64,000 nucleotides of DNA from Anaerolineales bacterium (GCA_027023425.1 JALVVL010000005.1:1-64000), one strand, 5' to 3'; counted from the stretch's first letter, positions 1-9,101 are shown. Notes: a model not told the origin generated them from the sequence alone. Made by a program: numbers and translations.

Positions 1-2
1 AG

Positions 3-28
3 TTCAGGGGCGGACACCAGCCCCTGAA
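3..28. repeat. short hairpin (TTCAGGGG/CCCCTGAA)
   Basis: An 8-bp perfect inverted repeat, TTCAGGGG with CCCCTGAA, around a 10-nt loop. It opens a gene-free stretch (1-355) that otherwise holds a three-stem palindromic element, a second hairpin near 228-254 and no convincing ORF. The function is unknown; it may be the 3' end of an element or terminator from outside the window. Confidence 0.5.
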
Positions 29-37
29 AACACCATT

Positions 38-99
38 TTTTGGAGTGCGGTGCCTCGGCACCGCTTTGGAAAGCGGCGACTTGTCGCCGCACTCCAAAA
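38..99. repeat. three-stem palindromic (cruciform) intergenic element
   Basis: The outer arms TTTTGGAGT and ACTCCAAAA are perfect inverted repeats of 9 bp. They enclose two perfect 8-bp hairpins with 2-nt loops, GCGGTGCC-TC-GGCACCGC and GCGGCGAC-TT-GTCGCCGC, joined by TTTGGAAA. The joint can itself pair as CCGCTTT/AAAGCGG in an alternative fold. The result is a compact cloverleaf-like design of the REP/MITE type. No ORF is supported here, and whether it acts as DNA cruciform or as RNA is not shown. Confidence 0.75.
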
Positions 100-227
100 G
101 AACATCCTCCGAAAAAGCAAGTATTAGCGATAAGATTGGGAAATTTAGGCGTCTGCCTCACTTTACCAAATTACCTTATCAGCGCTAAAAGTGCAACTTT
201 TCGCTTCTTCCGTCTTTGGAGGGGGTA

Positions 228-254
228 GGACAGGGGTTTGATAAACCCCTGTCC
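228..254. repeat. perfect 12-bp hairpin upstream of hisS
   Basis: GGACAGGGGTTT is followed by a 3-nt loop (GAT) and AAACCCCTGTCC, a perfect 12-bp stem. It lies about 100 bp before the hisS start. No U-tract follows, so it is not an obvious terminator. It resembles the GGGG-stem hairpin at 3-28 and may belong to the same small repeat class. Confidence 0.6.
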
Positions 255-355
255 GCCCTTGAAGTAGGAGAGGAGAGGGGGCGCGCAGCGGGGGTAAGGT
301 GAGGGCGCTTAGATATGTTGATGCTAAATTGCGTAACACGAGTGAGGAAAACACA

Positions 356-1627
356 ATGGCAAACAAAATCATCCAGTCCGTGAAGGGAACTCGCGATTTT
401 TACCCCGAACAAATGGCGGTGCGCACTTGGCTTTACAACCAAATGCGCGCCTCCTCAGAAGCATTTGGCTACCAAGAATACGATGGGCCGTTTTTGGAGC
501 CGCTCGCGCTGTATGCCGCCAAATCGGGCGAGGAATTGGTCAAAGAACAAGCCTTTGTATTCCCCGACCGCGGCGGCGACTTGATCACCCTGCGCCCCGA
601 ACTCACCCCAACACTGGCGCGCATGGTCGCTCGCCGACAAAACCAGTTGGCCTTCCCCGTGCGCTGGTGGTCTTTTGGGCCTTTTTGGCGCTACGAAAAG
701 CCGCAAAAAGGCCGCGCAAGGGAATTTTTCCAATGGAACATTGACATGATCGGCGTGAACAGCCCCGAAGCCGATGCCGAACTCGCCGCTGTGGGAGCCA
801 ACTTTTTGAAACGCGTCGGCCTTTCACCAAGCGAAGTGAAAATCCTTGTCAACAACCGCCGCTTGATGGATGAGCAGTTAGATTCTATCGGCGTAGCGCC
901 GGAGCGGCGTAAGGCGGTCTTTAGGCTGATAGACCGCCGCGACAAACTTTCCCCTTCGGCTTGGGAAGAATACGCCGCCGAGATAGGCCTTTCGGCGGCG
1001 CAAGTGAGCGGACTACGCGAAATGCTGGCGGCCGAAAATCTGTGGGAGCAATCTGAGGAACTGGTGCGCTTTTTTGAAGCCGCAGAGGCGTTAGAAGCGC
1101 GCGAATACCTGAAATACGCCCCTTACATCATCCGCGGGCTGGATTACTACACCGGCACAGTATTTGAGGCGCGCGACGCCGAAGGGGAGTTTCGCGCCAT
1201 TTTAGGCGGCGGCCGCTACGACAACCTTGTGGCCGACGTCGGCGGCAAGCCGGTTGCAGGTGTGGGCTTTGCCATGGGCGACATGGTGATCACCTTAGTG
1301 CTGGAAAAATACGGCCGCCTGCCAGCGCTCAACCCCCAACCGGCCAAAGTGCTGGTGGCTGTATTTGACGCTGACCACCTGCTTGACGCATACCGCCTCG
1401 CCTCCGAAGTGCGGGGCTTTGGCTTCCCAACCGCCACCTACCCCGAGCCTGCCAAACTCGGCAAGCAATTCAAGTATGCAGACAAAATCGGAGCGCGCGT
1501 AGTGCTACTTTTAGGCCCCGATGAAATTGCCCAAAACACGGTGGCCGTCAAAAACCTGAGCACTCGCGAGCAAACGAGCGTGCCGCGCCCGCAACTGCGC
1601 TCCGTCCTTGCCGAATTAGTCTCTTAG
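356..1627 (+). CDS. hisS: histidyl-tRNA synthetase
   Basis: Class II aminoacyl-tRNA synthetase that charges tRNA-His in the cytoplasm. The product of 423 aa has the usual HisRS length. It begins with the family-typical VKGTRDFYP, carries LRPELTPTLARMVA and the motif 2 region (FWRYEKPQKGRAREFFQ), then the HisRS signatures GLDYYTGTVFE and GGRYDNLV and motif 3-like GVGFAMGD, followed by a C-terminal anticodon-binding domain. The HisRS-specific GLDYYTGTVFE argues against the catalytically dead paralogue HisZ. The ORF opens at 299, but the ATG at 356 matches the family N-terminus and is preferred. It leads a same-strand run into recN, 54 nt downstream. Confidence 0.95.
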   Translation: MANKIIQSVKGTRDFYPEQMAVRTWLYNQMRASSEAFGYQEYDGPFLEPLALYAAKSGEELVKEQAFVFPDRGGDLITLRPELTPTLARMVARRQNQLAFPVRWWSFGPFWRYEKPQKGRAREFFQWNIDMIGVNSPEADAELAAVGANFLKRVGLSPSEVKILVNNRRLMDEQLDSIGVAPERRKAVFRLIDRRDKLSPSAWEEYAAEIGLSAAQVSGLREMLAAENLWEQSEELVRFFEAAEALEAREYLKYAPYIIRGLDYYTGTVFEARDAEGEFRAILGGGRYDNLVADVGGKPVAGVGFAMGDMVITLVLEKYGRLPALNPQPAKVLVAVFDADHLLDAYRLASEVRGFGFPTATYPEPAKLGKQFKYADKIGARVVLLLGPDEIAQNTVAVKNLSTREQTSVPRPQLRSVLAELVS

Positions 1628-1681
1628 CGCCGCTTAAACCGCCTCTGCAAACCTAAAACGCAAGGCCAAACGCAAATAGCC

Positions 1682-3412
1682 ATGTTAGAAGAACTCCACA
1701 TCCGCGATTTCGCTATCATAGATGAACTCACCCTCACCTTTGGCGAGGGAATGACAGCCTTGACCGGCGAAACCGGCGCAGGCAAATCCATAATCGTGGA
1801 TGCGTTGGCGGTGGCGCTCGGGGGGCGCGCCGAGGGCACAATGGTACGCACGGGGGCAAAGCGCGCGGTCATAGAAGCCACTTTCCGCCTCTCAGAGCCG
1901 CTGCGTGAGGCCATCAAGCCCATCCTTGAAGAACAAGAACTTTGGGACGACGAAAACTACATCACCTTGGGGCGGGAAATCCGCGCCGCAGGCCGCCACA
2001 CGGCGCGCATCAACGGCTCTGCGGTTGGCCTCGCACTGCTCAGGCGCATCGGCGAAATGCTTGCCGACATACACAGCCAAGCCGAGCACATTTCCTTGCT
2101 GCGGGTGAGCACTCACCGCCGTTTGTTGGATAAATTTGCAGGCATAGAGGCCGACCTTGCCGCCTATCAAGCCCTCTACCGACGCTTGCAGGCCATCCGC
2201 AAGCAAATTGCCCAACTGCAAGCCTCGGCAGAAGCGAACGCTCGGCGCGCCGACCTGTTGCAATACCAAATCGGCGAAATTGAGGAAGCCGCCCCACAGA
2301 AAGATGAAGACCGCCTTCTGGAAGAAGAGCGCCAACGCCTCGTTCATGCCGAAACCCTTGCCGAACAGGCCAACCGCGCACTCATGCTCTTGGACGAAGG
2401 CACGCCCGAAGCCCCAGCAATCACCGATCTTTTCGGCGAAGTGAGCGCCGCTTTGCAATCAATCGCCCATACGGACAAGGCACAGGCGGAATTTGCCGAA
2501 GAGGCCATTGCCCTTGAAGAATCGCTTGCCGAGTTGGCGCGCAAAATCCGCCGTTATGCCGAATCGTTGGAATTTGACCCAAACCGCCTTGCCGAGGTGG
2601 AAGAGCGCCTTGCCCTGTTGGACGACTTGAAACGCAAATACGGCGGTTCGCTGGAAAAGGTGTTAGAATATATCATTCGCGCTCGCGCCGAACTTGAAAC
2701 AATTACCAACACGGCCGAACAAATGGACGCACTCGGCCAAGAAGCCGAGCAATTAGAAGCAGAACTGGCGCGCCAAGCGGCCATCCTTTCCCAAAAAAGG
2801 CACAAAGCGGCCGCAAAACTGGCAAACGCCATTGAGGCGGAACTGGCAGACCTGCGGATGCAGGCAAAGTTTCGGGTTCATTTCAGCACCACGCCCGACC
2901 CCAACGGCCTGCCAATGCCAAACGGCGAGCGGGTGGCTTACGACGCCTTTGGCACCGAGCGCGTGGAATTTCTGCTTGCGCCCAACCCGGGCGAGGATTT
3001 CAAGCCGCTCGCCAAAGTGGCCTCCGGCGGTGAAACGGCGCGCCTGATGCTGGCAATAAAGCGCGTCCTCACAGCCGAAGACCCCACTCCAACCCTGATC
3101 TTTGACGAAATAGATCAGGGAATAGGCGGCAGGCTCGGAGCAGTAGTGGGCAAAAAACTACGCGAACTTGCCCGCCGCCACCAAGTTTTAGTCATCACCC
3201 ACCTGCCGCAACTTGCGGCGTTTGCCGATGCGCATTATCGCGTCAGCAAACAGTTCATGCACGGGCACACCAGCACCACGGTCACTTTGCTAAAAGGAGA
3301 GGACCGCGTGCGCGAACTGGCACAAATGCTCGGCGGCAACACCAAAAGCGCACTGCAATCGGCGCGAGAATTGCTGGAATCAGCCCGTGCCGACGGCCCA
3401 CCGCTCACTTGA
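1682..3412 (+). CDS. recN: DNA repair protein RecN
   Basis: SMC-like ATPase of double-strand-break repair. The product is 576 aa, normal for the family. Walker A GETGAGKS lies at residues 29-36. A long coiled coil fills roughly residues 150-390. The C-terminal half-site carries the ABC signature region (KVASGGETARLML) and Walker B with LIFDEIDQGIGG, as expected for RecN. The start at 1682 puts MLEELHIRDFAIIDEL first, the typical RecN opening; no strong ribosome binding site is visible. It sits 12 nt before the next gene, which has its own strong AAGGAGGTGA site, so the run from hisS onward is probably co-transcribed. Confidence 0.96.
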   Translation: MLEELHIRDFAIIDELTLTFGEGMTALTGETGAGKSIIVDALAVALGGRAEGTMVRTGAKRAVIEATFRLSEPLREAIKPILEEQELWDDENYITLGREIRAAGRHTARINGSAVGLALLRRIGEMLADIHSQAEHISLLRVSTHRRLLDKFAGIEADLAAYQALYRRLQAIRKQIAQLQASAEANARRADLLQYQIGEIEEAAPQKDEDRLLEEERQRLVHAETLAEQANRALMLLDEGTPEAPAITDLFGEVSAALQSIAHTDKAQAEFAEEAIALEESLAELARKIRRYAESLEFDPNRLAEVEERLALLDDLKRKYGGSLEKVLEYIIRARAELETITNTAEQMDALGQEAEQLEAELARQAAILSQKRHKAAAKLANAIEAELADLRMQAKFRVHFSTTPDPNGLPMPNGERVAYDAFGTERVEFLLAPNPGEDFKPLAKVASGGETARLMLAIKRVLTAEDPTPTLIFDEIDQGIGGRLGAVVGKKLRELARRHQVLVITHLPQLAAFADAHYRVSKQFMHGHTSTTVTLLKGEDRVRELAQMLGGNTKSALQSARELLESARADGPPLT

Positions 3413-3424
3413 AGGAGGTGACCT

Positions 3425-4357
3425 ATGGCGGACCAACCATTGATTGACCTGAACCACGCCACGGCAGAGGAACTCCAATCCCTGCCCGGCATCGGCGAAG
3501 TGCTCGCCGAAAGGATAATTGCCGCGCGGCCATTAAACTCGGTTGACGACCTTGCCGAAATTGACGGCATCCGCCCGGCGTTGGTGGAGCAATTGCGCCC
3601 GCTCGTGACCGTAACCCCAATTGAGGCCGAAGCGGCGGAAAAAGCCGAAAGCACCGAAGAGGAAGCCGAAGAAATGAGCCCTGCCGAGCCGACCGAAGCC
3701 CCCGTTGTGGAAGAGACCTCTGAGGCTGAGGCGGGCGAAGCCGCGGAAGAAGAGCCCACTTCCCCCGAAGCAGAAGGCGAACACGCCGCGGAAACCCAAG
3801 CCGAGGAGCAACCCGAAGAGCCCCCGGCGCCGCCATCCGCCGAGGAAGAAGCCAAACCCACCGCGAAGCCCGAGCCAAAGTACATAACCCGCCGCGAAGC
3901 ATGGCTGATGACCTTGGTGACAAGCGCCGTAGCGTTCTTCCTCGCCATCCTGCTGACTTTGGGCGTGCTTCAGAGCATAAACGGCACAATTCACTACGGC
4001 TCGGCAGTTTCGCAGCAGGGCATGAACCGCCAAATTTCGGTTATCCAATCCGAGATCGGGCAAATTCAACAGAGCATAGATGCCCTCCAAGGGCAAGTTG
4101 CTGACCTGCAAAACGTGGCGCAAAAGGTGAACGAACTTTCGGACAATCAGCAAGCGCTTCAACAGCAGATAGACGAAATGAACGACACGATTGCGCAAAT
4201 AAAAGCCGAAACCCAAACTGTTTCCAAGTTTTTAGTTGGGATGCGTGATCTGCTAAACGGCCTTATGCCGCCCCCAACGCCAACAGTCACGCCTACACCG
4301 TCCTCCACAGAAACGCCCGAGGCGTCCGCGACGCCTACCGCAACCCCACAACCCTAA
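3425..4357 (+). CDS. helix-hairpin-helix, single-TM, coiled-coil protein with Thr/Pro tail
   Basis: 310 aa, start set by AAGGAGGTGACCT before the ATG. Residues about 1-62 form a ComEA/Pol-lambda-like helix-hairpin-helix pair (LPGIGEVLAERIIAARP and IDGIRPALVEQLRPL), usually a DNA-binding module. Residues 65-155 are Glu/Ala/Pro-rich and low in complexity. One membrane helix lies near 160-188, followed by a predicted coiled coil to about 280 and a Thr/Pro/Ser tail. The topology suggests a cytoplasmic HhH end and an extracytoplasmic coiled coil. It pairs with the similar next gene. A link to recN is only positional. Confidence 0.85.
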   Translation: MADQPLIDLNHATAEELQSLPGIGEVLAERIIAARPLNSVDDLAEIDGIRPALVEQLRPLVTVTPIEAEAAEKAESTEEEAEEMSPAEPTEAPVVEETSEAEAGEAAEEEPTSPEAEGEHAAETQAEEQPEEPPAPPSAEEEAKPTAKPEPKYITRREAWLMTLVTSAVAFFLAILLTLGVLQSINGTIHYGSAVSQQGMNRQISVIQSEIGQIQQSIDALQGQVADLQNVAQKVNELSDNQQALQQQIDEMNDTIAQIKAETQTVSKFLVGMRDLLNGLMPPPTPTVTPTPSSTETPEASATPTATPQP

Positions 4358-4387
4358 AGCGCCCAAACCCTAAAAGCGAGGTGGAAA

Positions 4388-5269
4388 ATGGAAGGAAACG
4401 GCCAAACCTCAGAAAAGAAAACCTTTGGGCAGAAACTCAGCGCGGCTTGGAGGGCGTTTTGGCGCTTCATGTTGCGCCTTTTCATCGCCGTGGTGATAAT
4501 CGGTGGTTTAGGCGCGGCCGCGTACTTTGGCATTCCGTACCTTTACCGCACTTACGTGCAGCCGTTGCAAGACCTGCAAGCGGAGGTAACCGCGCTCAAG
4601 CAAGAAACCGCCGACCGCGCCACGCAAGTCAACCAACGGATTTTGGCCATCCAAGACGACATCCAAAGCCTGCGCTCAGAGCAATCCCAACTGGCGGACA
4701 AAATTGACGCCCAAGAACAAGCCATCCAAACCCTCCAAAGCAAGACCGATGAGTTGGCAAAGGGACAAGCCGCCCTGCAATTGCAAATTGAGGATCTGAG
4801 CAAGAAGATAGACGAGGCAACCGCGACGGCCAACGACGCGCAGACAGCAGGCGAGGCTTTGCGCGCTTCGTGGGATGAATGGAAGGCCAGCCTTGAGCAA
4901 ATGCGCGAGCAAATTTACGTGATGCAGGTTATGGAAACACTGCTCAGGGCGCGGGTATTGCTGGGGCAACACGACCTTGGCGCCGCGCAGAAAGAACTTT
5001 CCCAAGCAAGCGCGGCATTGCAATGGCTGGCCGAAAACACCGCCAACACCGAAGCCCCCTACGCAACTGCTCGCGAGCAAATTGTGCTTGCCCAAAAGGC
5101 CTTGCCGCAATCCCCTGAAGTGGCTGTTCAAGACATAGAAGCGGCATGGCAGTTGCTGAGCACCCTCACCCCCAAGCCCGCCTCACAGGCAGAGGCCACC
5201 CCAAGCGCAACGCCGTCGGAAACCCCAACTGCTTCTTCCCCCACACCAACACCAACGCCCAAACCGTAA
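4388..5269 (+). CDS. membrane-anchored coiled-coil protein with Thr/Pro tail
   Basis: 293 aa of unknown function. A GAGGTGG site precedes the ATG at 4388. An N-terminal basic segment leads to one membrane helix (about residues 15-45), then a long Gln/Glu/Ala-rich coiled coil (about 55-165), a helical region to about 250, and a tail of Thr, Pro and Ser (about 255-293). The architecture mirrors the gene immediately upstream, minus the HhH domain, and the two are 30 nt apart, so they are probably co-expressed and may interact through the coiled coils. No enzymatic motif is seen. Confidence 0.85.
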   Translation: MEGNGQTSEKKTFGQKLSAAWRAFWRFMLRLFIAVVIIGGLGAAAYFGIPYLYRTYVQPLQDLQAEVTALKQETADRATQVNQRILAIQDDIQSLRSEQSQLADKIDAQEQAIQTLQSKTDELAKGQAALQLQIEDLSKKIDEATATANDAQTAGEALRASWDEWKASLEQMREQIYVMQVMETLLRARVLLGQHDLGAAQKELSQASAALQWLAENTANTEAPYATAREQIVLAQKALPQSPEVAVQDIEAAWQLLSTLTPKPASQAEATPSATPSETPTASSPTPTPTPKP

Positions 5270-5291
5270 AATTGCAATTGGGAGTGAAGCA

Positions 5292-5501
5292 ATGCTCCCC
5301 TTGCCCGAACTGCACATAGGCGACCGAGTGCGCCTGCGAAAGCCTCACGCGTGTGGCGGCAACGAATGGGTAGTAGTGCGCTTGGGAGCCGACATCGGCC
5401 TTGAATGCACCACTTGCGGCAAACGCATCTTGCTGGAACGGCGCAAATTAGCCCGCCGCCTGAAAACCGTTTTGCCGCAAGTGGAAGAAGGCAAAACTTA
5501 G
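5292..5501 (+). CDS. DUF951 family small protein
   Basis: 69 aa, matching the short conserved DUF951 family in length and pattern: MKxPHxCG-like [11 protein letters not shown], then the CTTCGK knuckle and the basic [14 protein letters not shown] stretch. The CxxC with the upstream Cys/His suggests metal binding, but the biochemical role of the family is not known to me. It is the last gene of the plus run that starts at hisS. A MITE-like element and then a strong terminator follow. Confidence 0.85.
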   Translation: MLPLPELHIGDRVRLRKPHACGGNEWVVVRLGADIGLECTTCGKRILLERRKLARRLKTVLPQVEEGKT

Positions 5502-5503
5502 AA

Positions 5504-5635
5504 TCTATCCGAAAATTATCCATAGGCGTGTCACTGCGAGGCGGCTGTGCCGCCGAAGCAGTCTCCTGACCAAGTAAAGGGGATTGCTTCGCCCCTTCGG
5601 GGCTCGCAATGACATTATGGCATTTTTCGGATAGA
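5504..5635. mobile_element. MITE-like element, TCTATCCGAAAA family, copy 1
   Basis: The 12-bp perfect terminal inverted repeats TCTATCCGAAAA and TTTTCGGATAGA enclose 108 bp. Inside is a second symmetric core: GTCACTGCGAGGCGG with CCGCCGAAGCAGTCTCC, and GGGGATTGCTTCGCC with GGGGCTCGCAATGAC. It has no coding capacity. The core is shared with the four AGTTACGCAGTT elements elsewhere in the window, but the outer ends differ. A truncated relative starts at 22459. Confidence 0.8.
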
Positions 5636-5651
5636 GCCTTAGTCCAAAAGC

Positions 5652-5682
5652 AAAGCGCAGGTCGTTAGCCCTGCGCTTTTTC
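5652..5682. terminator. bidirectional terminator between DUF951 gene and zinc-ribbon gene
   Basis: A 10-bp perfect stem, AAAGCGCAGG with CCTGCGCTTT, and an 8-nt loop. A T-run follows on the plus strand (CTTTTTCG), and A/T-rich sequence follows on the minus strand. The minus-strand zinc-ribbon gene ends within the loop: its TAA stop occupies 5665-5667. The structure can therefore stop both converging transcripts. Confidence 0.85.
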
Positions 5683-6177
5683 GTCCGAAACAGTTGGCGA
5701 AGTTATGGCCTCGTCAAGAGTAACCCCTTCTTTTCTCACCCCCGGCGTCGGGGTGCCGCAATAAGGACAAATATTCCACGAAAGCGCCATCAACCTGCCG
5801 CAGTGGTGGCACACTTTTTTCAATTTTGTATGGCAATAAGGGCAAACAATCCAATCGGGTTGCACTTTACGGCCGCAGCCGGGGCAGCGCTCGCTTTCTT
5901 CAAGGGTTTCAAGCAGGGCTTCTTCCTCCAAAGCGCGCTGATATTCCTCCTCAAGCGTGCGAGGTGGGCGTAAAATTAGGTAGATCAACAAGCCGGGGAA
6001 GGAAAGCACCGCGACCAACAACGCCGCCAAGATAGGTGCGAGGCTGTCGCGGCCGCGTGCGCGCATATCCCGATAAGTCCAAAACACGGCCGCCAACCAC
6101 ATGGCGGCTACAAATGCCCCCCCCCAAGCAGCCAAAATCAAAAACAGGTTGTGCAGCGTTGTAGGATTGAAACCCAT
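5665..6177 (-). CDS. two-TM protein with double zinc ribbon
   Basis: 170 aa. Two N-terminal membrane helices (about residues 9-33 and 45-67) are followed by a Glu-rich linker and two consecutive Cys4 zinc ribbons: CPGCGRK with CPYCHTK, then CHHCGRL with CPYCGTP. This is the DZANK/zinc-ribbon type often attached to membrane anchors. Its role is unknown; such ribbons usually mediate protein or nucleic-acid contacts. It is transcribed towards, and ends inside, the terminator shared with the plus-strand run. Confidence 0.8.
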   Translation of the reverse strand: MGFNPTTLHNLFLILAAWGGAFVAAMWLAAVFWTYRDMRARGRDSLAPILAALLVAVLSFPGLLIYLILRPPRTLEEEYQRALEEEALLETLEESERCPGCGRKVQPDWIVCPYCHTKLKKVCHHCGRLMALSWNICPYCGTPTPGVRKEGVTLDEAITSPTVSDEKAQG

Positions 6178-6257
6178 TCCAAACTCCCAAAAAATCTGGA
6201 GGCATTATAGCACATCAAAAGCCCGAAAACTTGTGCGGCACAGATGGGAGGTGAAAA

Positions 6258-6935
6258 ATGTACACAATTCGTGAATGGGCGGCAGATGAACGGCCTCGCG
6301 AGCGGCTTGAAAAACTGGGCGCTCAAAGCCTGAGCACTGCAGAATTGATAGCAATTTTGCTACGCGTTGGCAGGCGTGGCGAAACGGCGGTTGCATTGGC
6401 AAGAAGGCTACTCCAGCAATTCGGCGGACTGGAAGGCCTGCATCGCGCCCCGTTTTCAGAGGTGAAATCCGTAAAAGGCATTGGCACCGCAAAGGCGGCG
6501 CAAATAAAAGCCGCTCTGGAACTCGGGCGGCGGCTACAATTGGCTTCGCGCGGCGAGCGCCCCCGCATTTCCGGGCCGGAAGATGCCGCGGCGCTGGTAC
6601 AATACGAAATGAGCGCTTTGGAGCAAGAACACCTGCGCGTGCTTTTGCTGGACACCCGCAATCAAGTGCTCGCGATTCACGAGGTGGTGCGCGGCTCGGT
6701 CAACACGGCGCAAGTCCGAATGGCCGAGGTGTTCCGCGAAGCCATACGCCGCAACGCCACTGCCATAATTTTGGTGCACAACCACCCCAGCGGCGACCCA
6801 ACCCCCAGCGCCGACGATATTGCCCTAACCCGCCAAGCCCAGCAAGCCGGCTCGTTGCTTGACATTGAAGTTTTAGACCACATAGTCATAGGCGACAACA
6901 AATTCGTTTCGCTGAAAGCGCGCGGCCTTGTTTGA
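6258..6935 (+). CDS. radC: RadC family JAB/MPN protein
   Basis: 225 aa, full length for RadC. The N-terminal half carries a UPF0758-type helix-hairpin-helix ([22 protein letters not shown]). The C-terminal JAB1/MPN metalloprotease-like core carries the metal motif [14 protein letters not shown], with the upstream Glu in the AEVFREAI stretch. GGGAGGTGAAAA precedes the ATG. Despite the name, a role in DNA repair is not proven for the family; nuclease or isopeptidase-like activity has been suggested. It stands alone, upstream of a large repeat cluster. Confidence 0.93.
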   Translation: MYTIREWAADERPRERLEKLGAQSLSTAELIAILLRVGRRGETAVALARRLLQQFGGLEGLHRAPFSEVKSVKGIGTAKAAQIKAALELGRRLQLASRGERPRISGPEDAAALVQYEMSALEQEHLRVLLLDTRNQVLAIHEVVRGSVNTAQVRMAEVFREAIRRNATAIILVHNHPSGDPTPSADDIALTRQAQQAGSLLDIEVLDHIVIGDNKFVSLKARGLV

Positions 6936-6985
6936 TTTTCTGTAATCGTCCCGCTTCAACAAATAGAAACCGCAGATTGAAGTTC

Positions 6986-7030
6986 GTGAGTCGTTGAGTC
7001 GTAAAATCGTTGCGTCGGGCGTTGTCGGGT
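6986..7030 (+). repeat. degenerate GTCGTT/GTCGTAA array
   Basis: A run of imperfect 7-9 nt words (GAGTCGTT, GAGTCGTAA, AATCGTT, GCGTCGGGCGTT) located between the radC stop and the first word-repeat unit. The same word set, in the minus orientation, flanks hsp20 (46262-46316) and rluD (62363-62426). Confidence 0.55.
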
Positions 7031-7039
7031 GGTTATTAT

Positions 7040-7440
7040 CCACCGATTGACACAGATTTACACCGATTGAAGGAAAAACCACAGAAAGCACAGAAGTTTA
7101 CAGAGAACACAGAAAAAATCTGCGCTAATCTGTGTAATCTGTGGTTTATTTCGTCCACCGATTGACACAGATTTACACCGATTGAGTAAGGAAACCACAG
7201 AGGACACAGAAATTTACAGAGAACACAGAAAAAATCTGCGCTAATCTGTGTAATCTGTGGTTTATTTCATCCACCGATTAACACAGATTTACACCGATTG
7301 GATGGTTGGGACCGCAGATTTCGCAGATTCCGCAGAAAAATCTGTGCTAATCTGTGTAATCTGTGGTTTCCCCTTTGCGCTCTCTGCGCCTCTGCTTCCT
7401 CTGCGTCTCTGCGTTAATCTTGGCGTCCTTATAGTTGCTT
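7040..7440 (+). repeat. word-repeat cluster 1: three tandem ~115-bp units
   Basis: Unit starts with CCACCGATTGACACAGATT lie at 7040, 7155 and (variant) 7271, so the period is 115-116 bp. Each unit ends with the mirror form AATCTGTGTAATCTGTGG, making the ends imperfect inverted repeats. The middle is built of ACACAGA and TTTACAGAGA words. The last unit runs into CTCTGCG/CTTGGCG words. The cluster fills the radC-epimerase gap and ends just before the ribosome binding site of the next gene. No ORF in it is credible. Confidence 0.8.
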
Positions 7441-7460
7441 TTTGCATCAGGAGGCTAAAA

Positions 7461-8372
7461 ATGCACATAGCAATTACCGGTGCCAGCGGGCTAATAGGCC
7501 GTGCCCTTATCGGCATTTTGAGAGAGGAAGGGCACACCATAACAGCCTTTAGCCGAAAGCCGGATATTCACAAAGCCCAATTCCCGCAAGTGCGATGGGT
7601 GCGCTGGAATCCAAACGACACAGTAGGCATGGCGCGCGTGCTCAAAGAAGCCGACGCCGTGGTCAACCTCATGGGCGAAAACATCGCCTCCGGCCGCTGG
7701 ACGGAAAAACGCAAGAAGGCACTTTACGAAAGCCGCGTGGCAAACGGCAAAGCCCTTGCCTCGGCCTTGCGCGCCGCAGAGCCTCGCCCGTCAGTGCTCA
7801 TACAAGCCTCGGCCGTGGGATATTACGGTGCGCGCGGCGATGAGCCCGTAGATGAAAACACGCCACCCGGAGATGATTTCCTCGCCCGCCTTTGCGTGGA
7901 TTGGGAAGCAAGCACGGCGTTAGTGGAAGAATTGGGAATGCGCCGGGCTATAATCCGCACCGGCATTGTGCTGAGCACACAAGGCGGCGCTTTGCCGAGA
8001 CTAATGCTCCCCATAAAACTGGGCGTGGGCGGCCCATTGGGTAACGGCAAACAGTGGATGCCGTGGATTCACATCACCGATGAGGTAAAAGCCATTGCTT
8101 TTTTGATAGCAAACGAAAACGCAAGCGGCCCATTCAACCTAACAGCCCCAAAGCCGGTGACCAACGCTGAATTCACCAAAACCTTAGCGCGGAAACTGCA
8201 CCGCCCGGCCTTCATGAAGGTGCCCGGAGCGGCCCTAAAAATCCTCCTCGGCGAGATGGCCGAAATGCTCCTCACCGGCCAACGGGCGCTCCCAAGCCGC
8301 CTGTTGGAATTGGGCCACAAATTCTCCTACCTAAACCTTGAAGACGCTTTGGATAACCTCCTGTTTTTGTAA
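7461..8372 (+). CDS. TIGR01777-type NAD-dependent epimerase
   Basis: 303 aa SDR-fold protein of the TIGR01777/YfcH family (SDR39U1-like). The N-terminal dinucleotide-binding motif reads ITGASGLIGRALIG. Family-typical blocks follow: NLMGENIASGRWTEKRK, SAVGYYGARGD, RTGIVLSTQGGALPRL, GNGKQWMPWIHITD, and a C-terminal DUF1731-like end. The ORF track opens far upstream at 7257 inside repeat DNA. The ATG at 7461 follows AGGAGG by a few nt and starts the fold, so it is chosen. The substrate is not known. Confidence 0.9.
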   Translation: MHIAITGASGLIGRALIGILREEGHTITAFSRKPDIHKAQFPQVRWVRWNPNDTVGMARVLKEADAVVNLMGENIASGRWTEKRKKALYESRVANGKALASALRAAEPRPSVLIQASAVGYYGARGDEPVDENTPPGDDFLARLCVDWEASTALVEELGMRRAIIRTGIVLSTQGGALPRLMLPIKLGVGGPLGNGKQWMPWIHITDEVKAIAFLIANENASGPFNLTAPKPVTNAEFTKTLARKLHRPAFMKVPGAALKILLGEMAEMLLTGQRALPSRLLELGHKFSYLNLEDALDNLLFL

Positions 8373-8498
8373 AAACTGCGGGCAGAGAAGCCCCTGGTGA
8401 GCGATTTCGCTTGCAAAACTTGCATTGTTGTGCTAATGTGTATCTAAACACACCTTCCCAAAGCCAAGGGCTGATGGGCTGAAAGTTGAGAGGCTTTT

Positions 8499-9101
8499 AT
8501 GGGCGTAGTGAGGGCTTTTATAGCGATTGACTTACCTAACGATGTGCTGGAGAACATTGAAAACGTTTCGCGTCGGCTACAAACCCAATTGCGGCACTAT
8601 CCCATCAAGTGGGTGCCCACCGAAAACATCCATCTCACCCTAAAGTTTTTGGGTGATGTTTCGGAAAGCAACCTACCGCTGATAGAGGATATGCTCGCGG
8701 GTGAAGTGAGCGACCACAAACCATTTGAATTTGGGGTCGGTCGCTTGGGGGCTTTCCCCGACATGAAACGGCCAAGGGTGATTTGGGTAGGCGTTGAGGC
8801 GCCTGAGGAATTGCTCGCCCTCCAGCGCGGCGTTGAAAGCGTTATGCAAAGGCTTGGCTACCCTCGCGAACAGCGCCCGTTTCAGCCACACCTGACTTTG
8901 GCGCGCATAGCCCGCAGGGCAACCACAAACGAAGTGTATGCCATTGGCCGCACACTTCGCGAAATCAGCGTTAGTTTTTTAGGCAGCGCTCGCGTGACAG
9001 AAGTGCATCTATACAAAAGCGACCTCCACCCCACAGGCGCCGTCTACACCCGCCTTTTCACCACCACTTTGAACGCAAGCGCTCCCCCCGCAGTGGCATA
9101 A
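8499..9101 (+). CDS. thpR: RNA 2',3'-cyclic phosphodiesterase
   Basis: 200 aa 2H phosphoesterase (LigT/ThpR). Both catalytic HxTx motifs are present: HLTLKFLG near residue 46 and HLTLARIA near residue 131. The N-terminus VRAFIAIDLP is typical. The enzyme hydrolyses 2',3'-cyclic phosphate ends to 2'-phosphates and can ligate RNA in vitro. AGAGG lies just before the ATG. It is the first of a short plus run with rsfS. Confidence 0.93.
   Translation: MGVVRAFIAIDLPNDVLENIENVSRRLQTQLRHYPIKWVPTENIHLTLKFLGDVSESNLPLIEDMLAGEVSDHKPFEFGVGRLGAFPDMKRPRVIWVGVEAPEELLALQRGVESVMQRLGYPREQRPFQPHLTLARIARRATTNEVYAIGRTLREISVSFLGSARVTEVHLYKSDLHPTGAVYTRLFTTTLNASAPPAVA

Noticed and set aside
163-442. Minus-strand ORFs over the hisS start (69 and 85 aa)
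   Set aside because: They run antisense across the hisS leader and coding start; no ribosome binding site, no family match.
356-1627. HisZ (ATP phosphoribosyltransferase regulatory subunit) instead of HisRS
   Set aside because: HisRS-specific GLDYYTGTVFE and a C-terminal anticodon-binding domain are present, and no his operon genes adjoin.
6980-7440. CRISPR array
   Set aside because: The units are tandem and contiguous, without unique spacers of constant length, and no cas genes are present.
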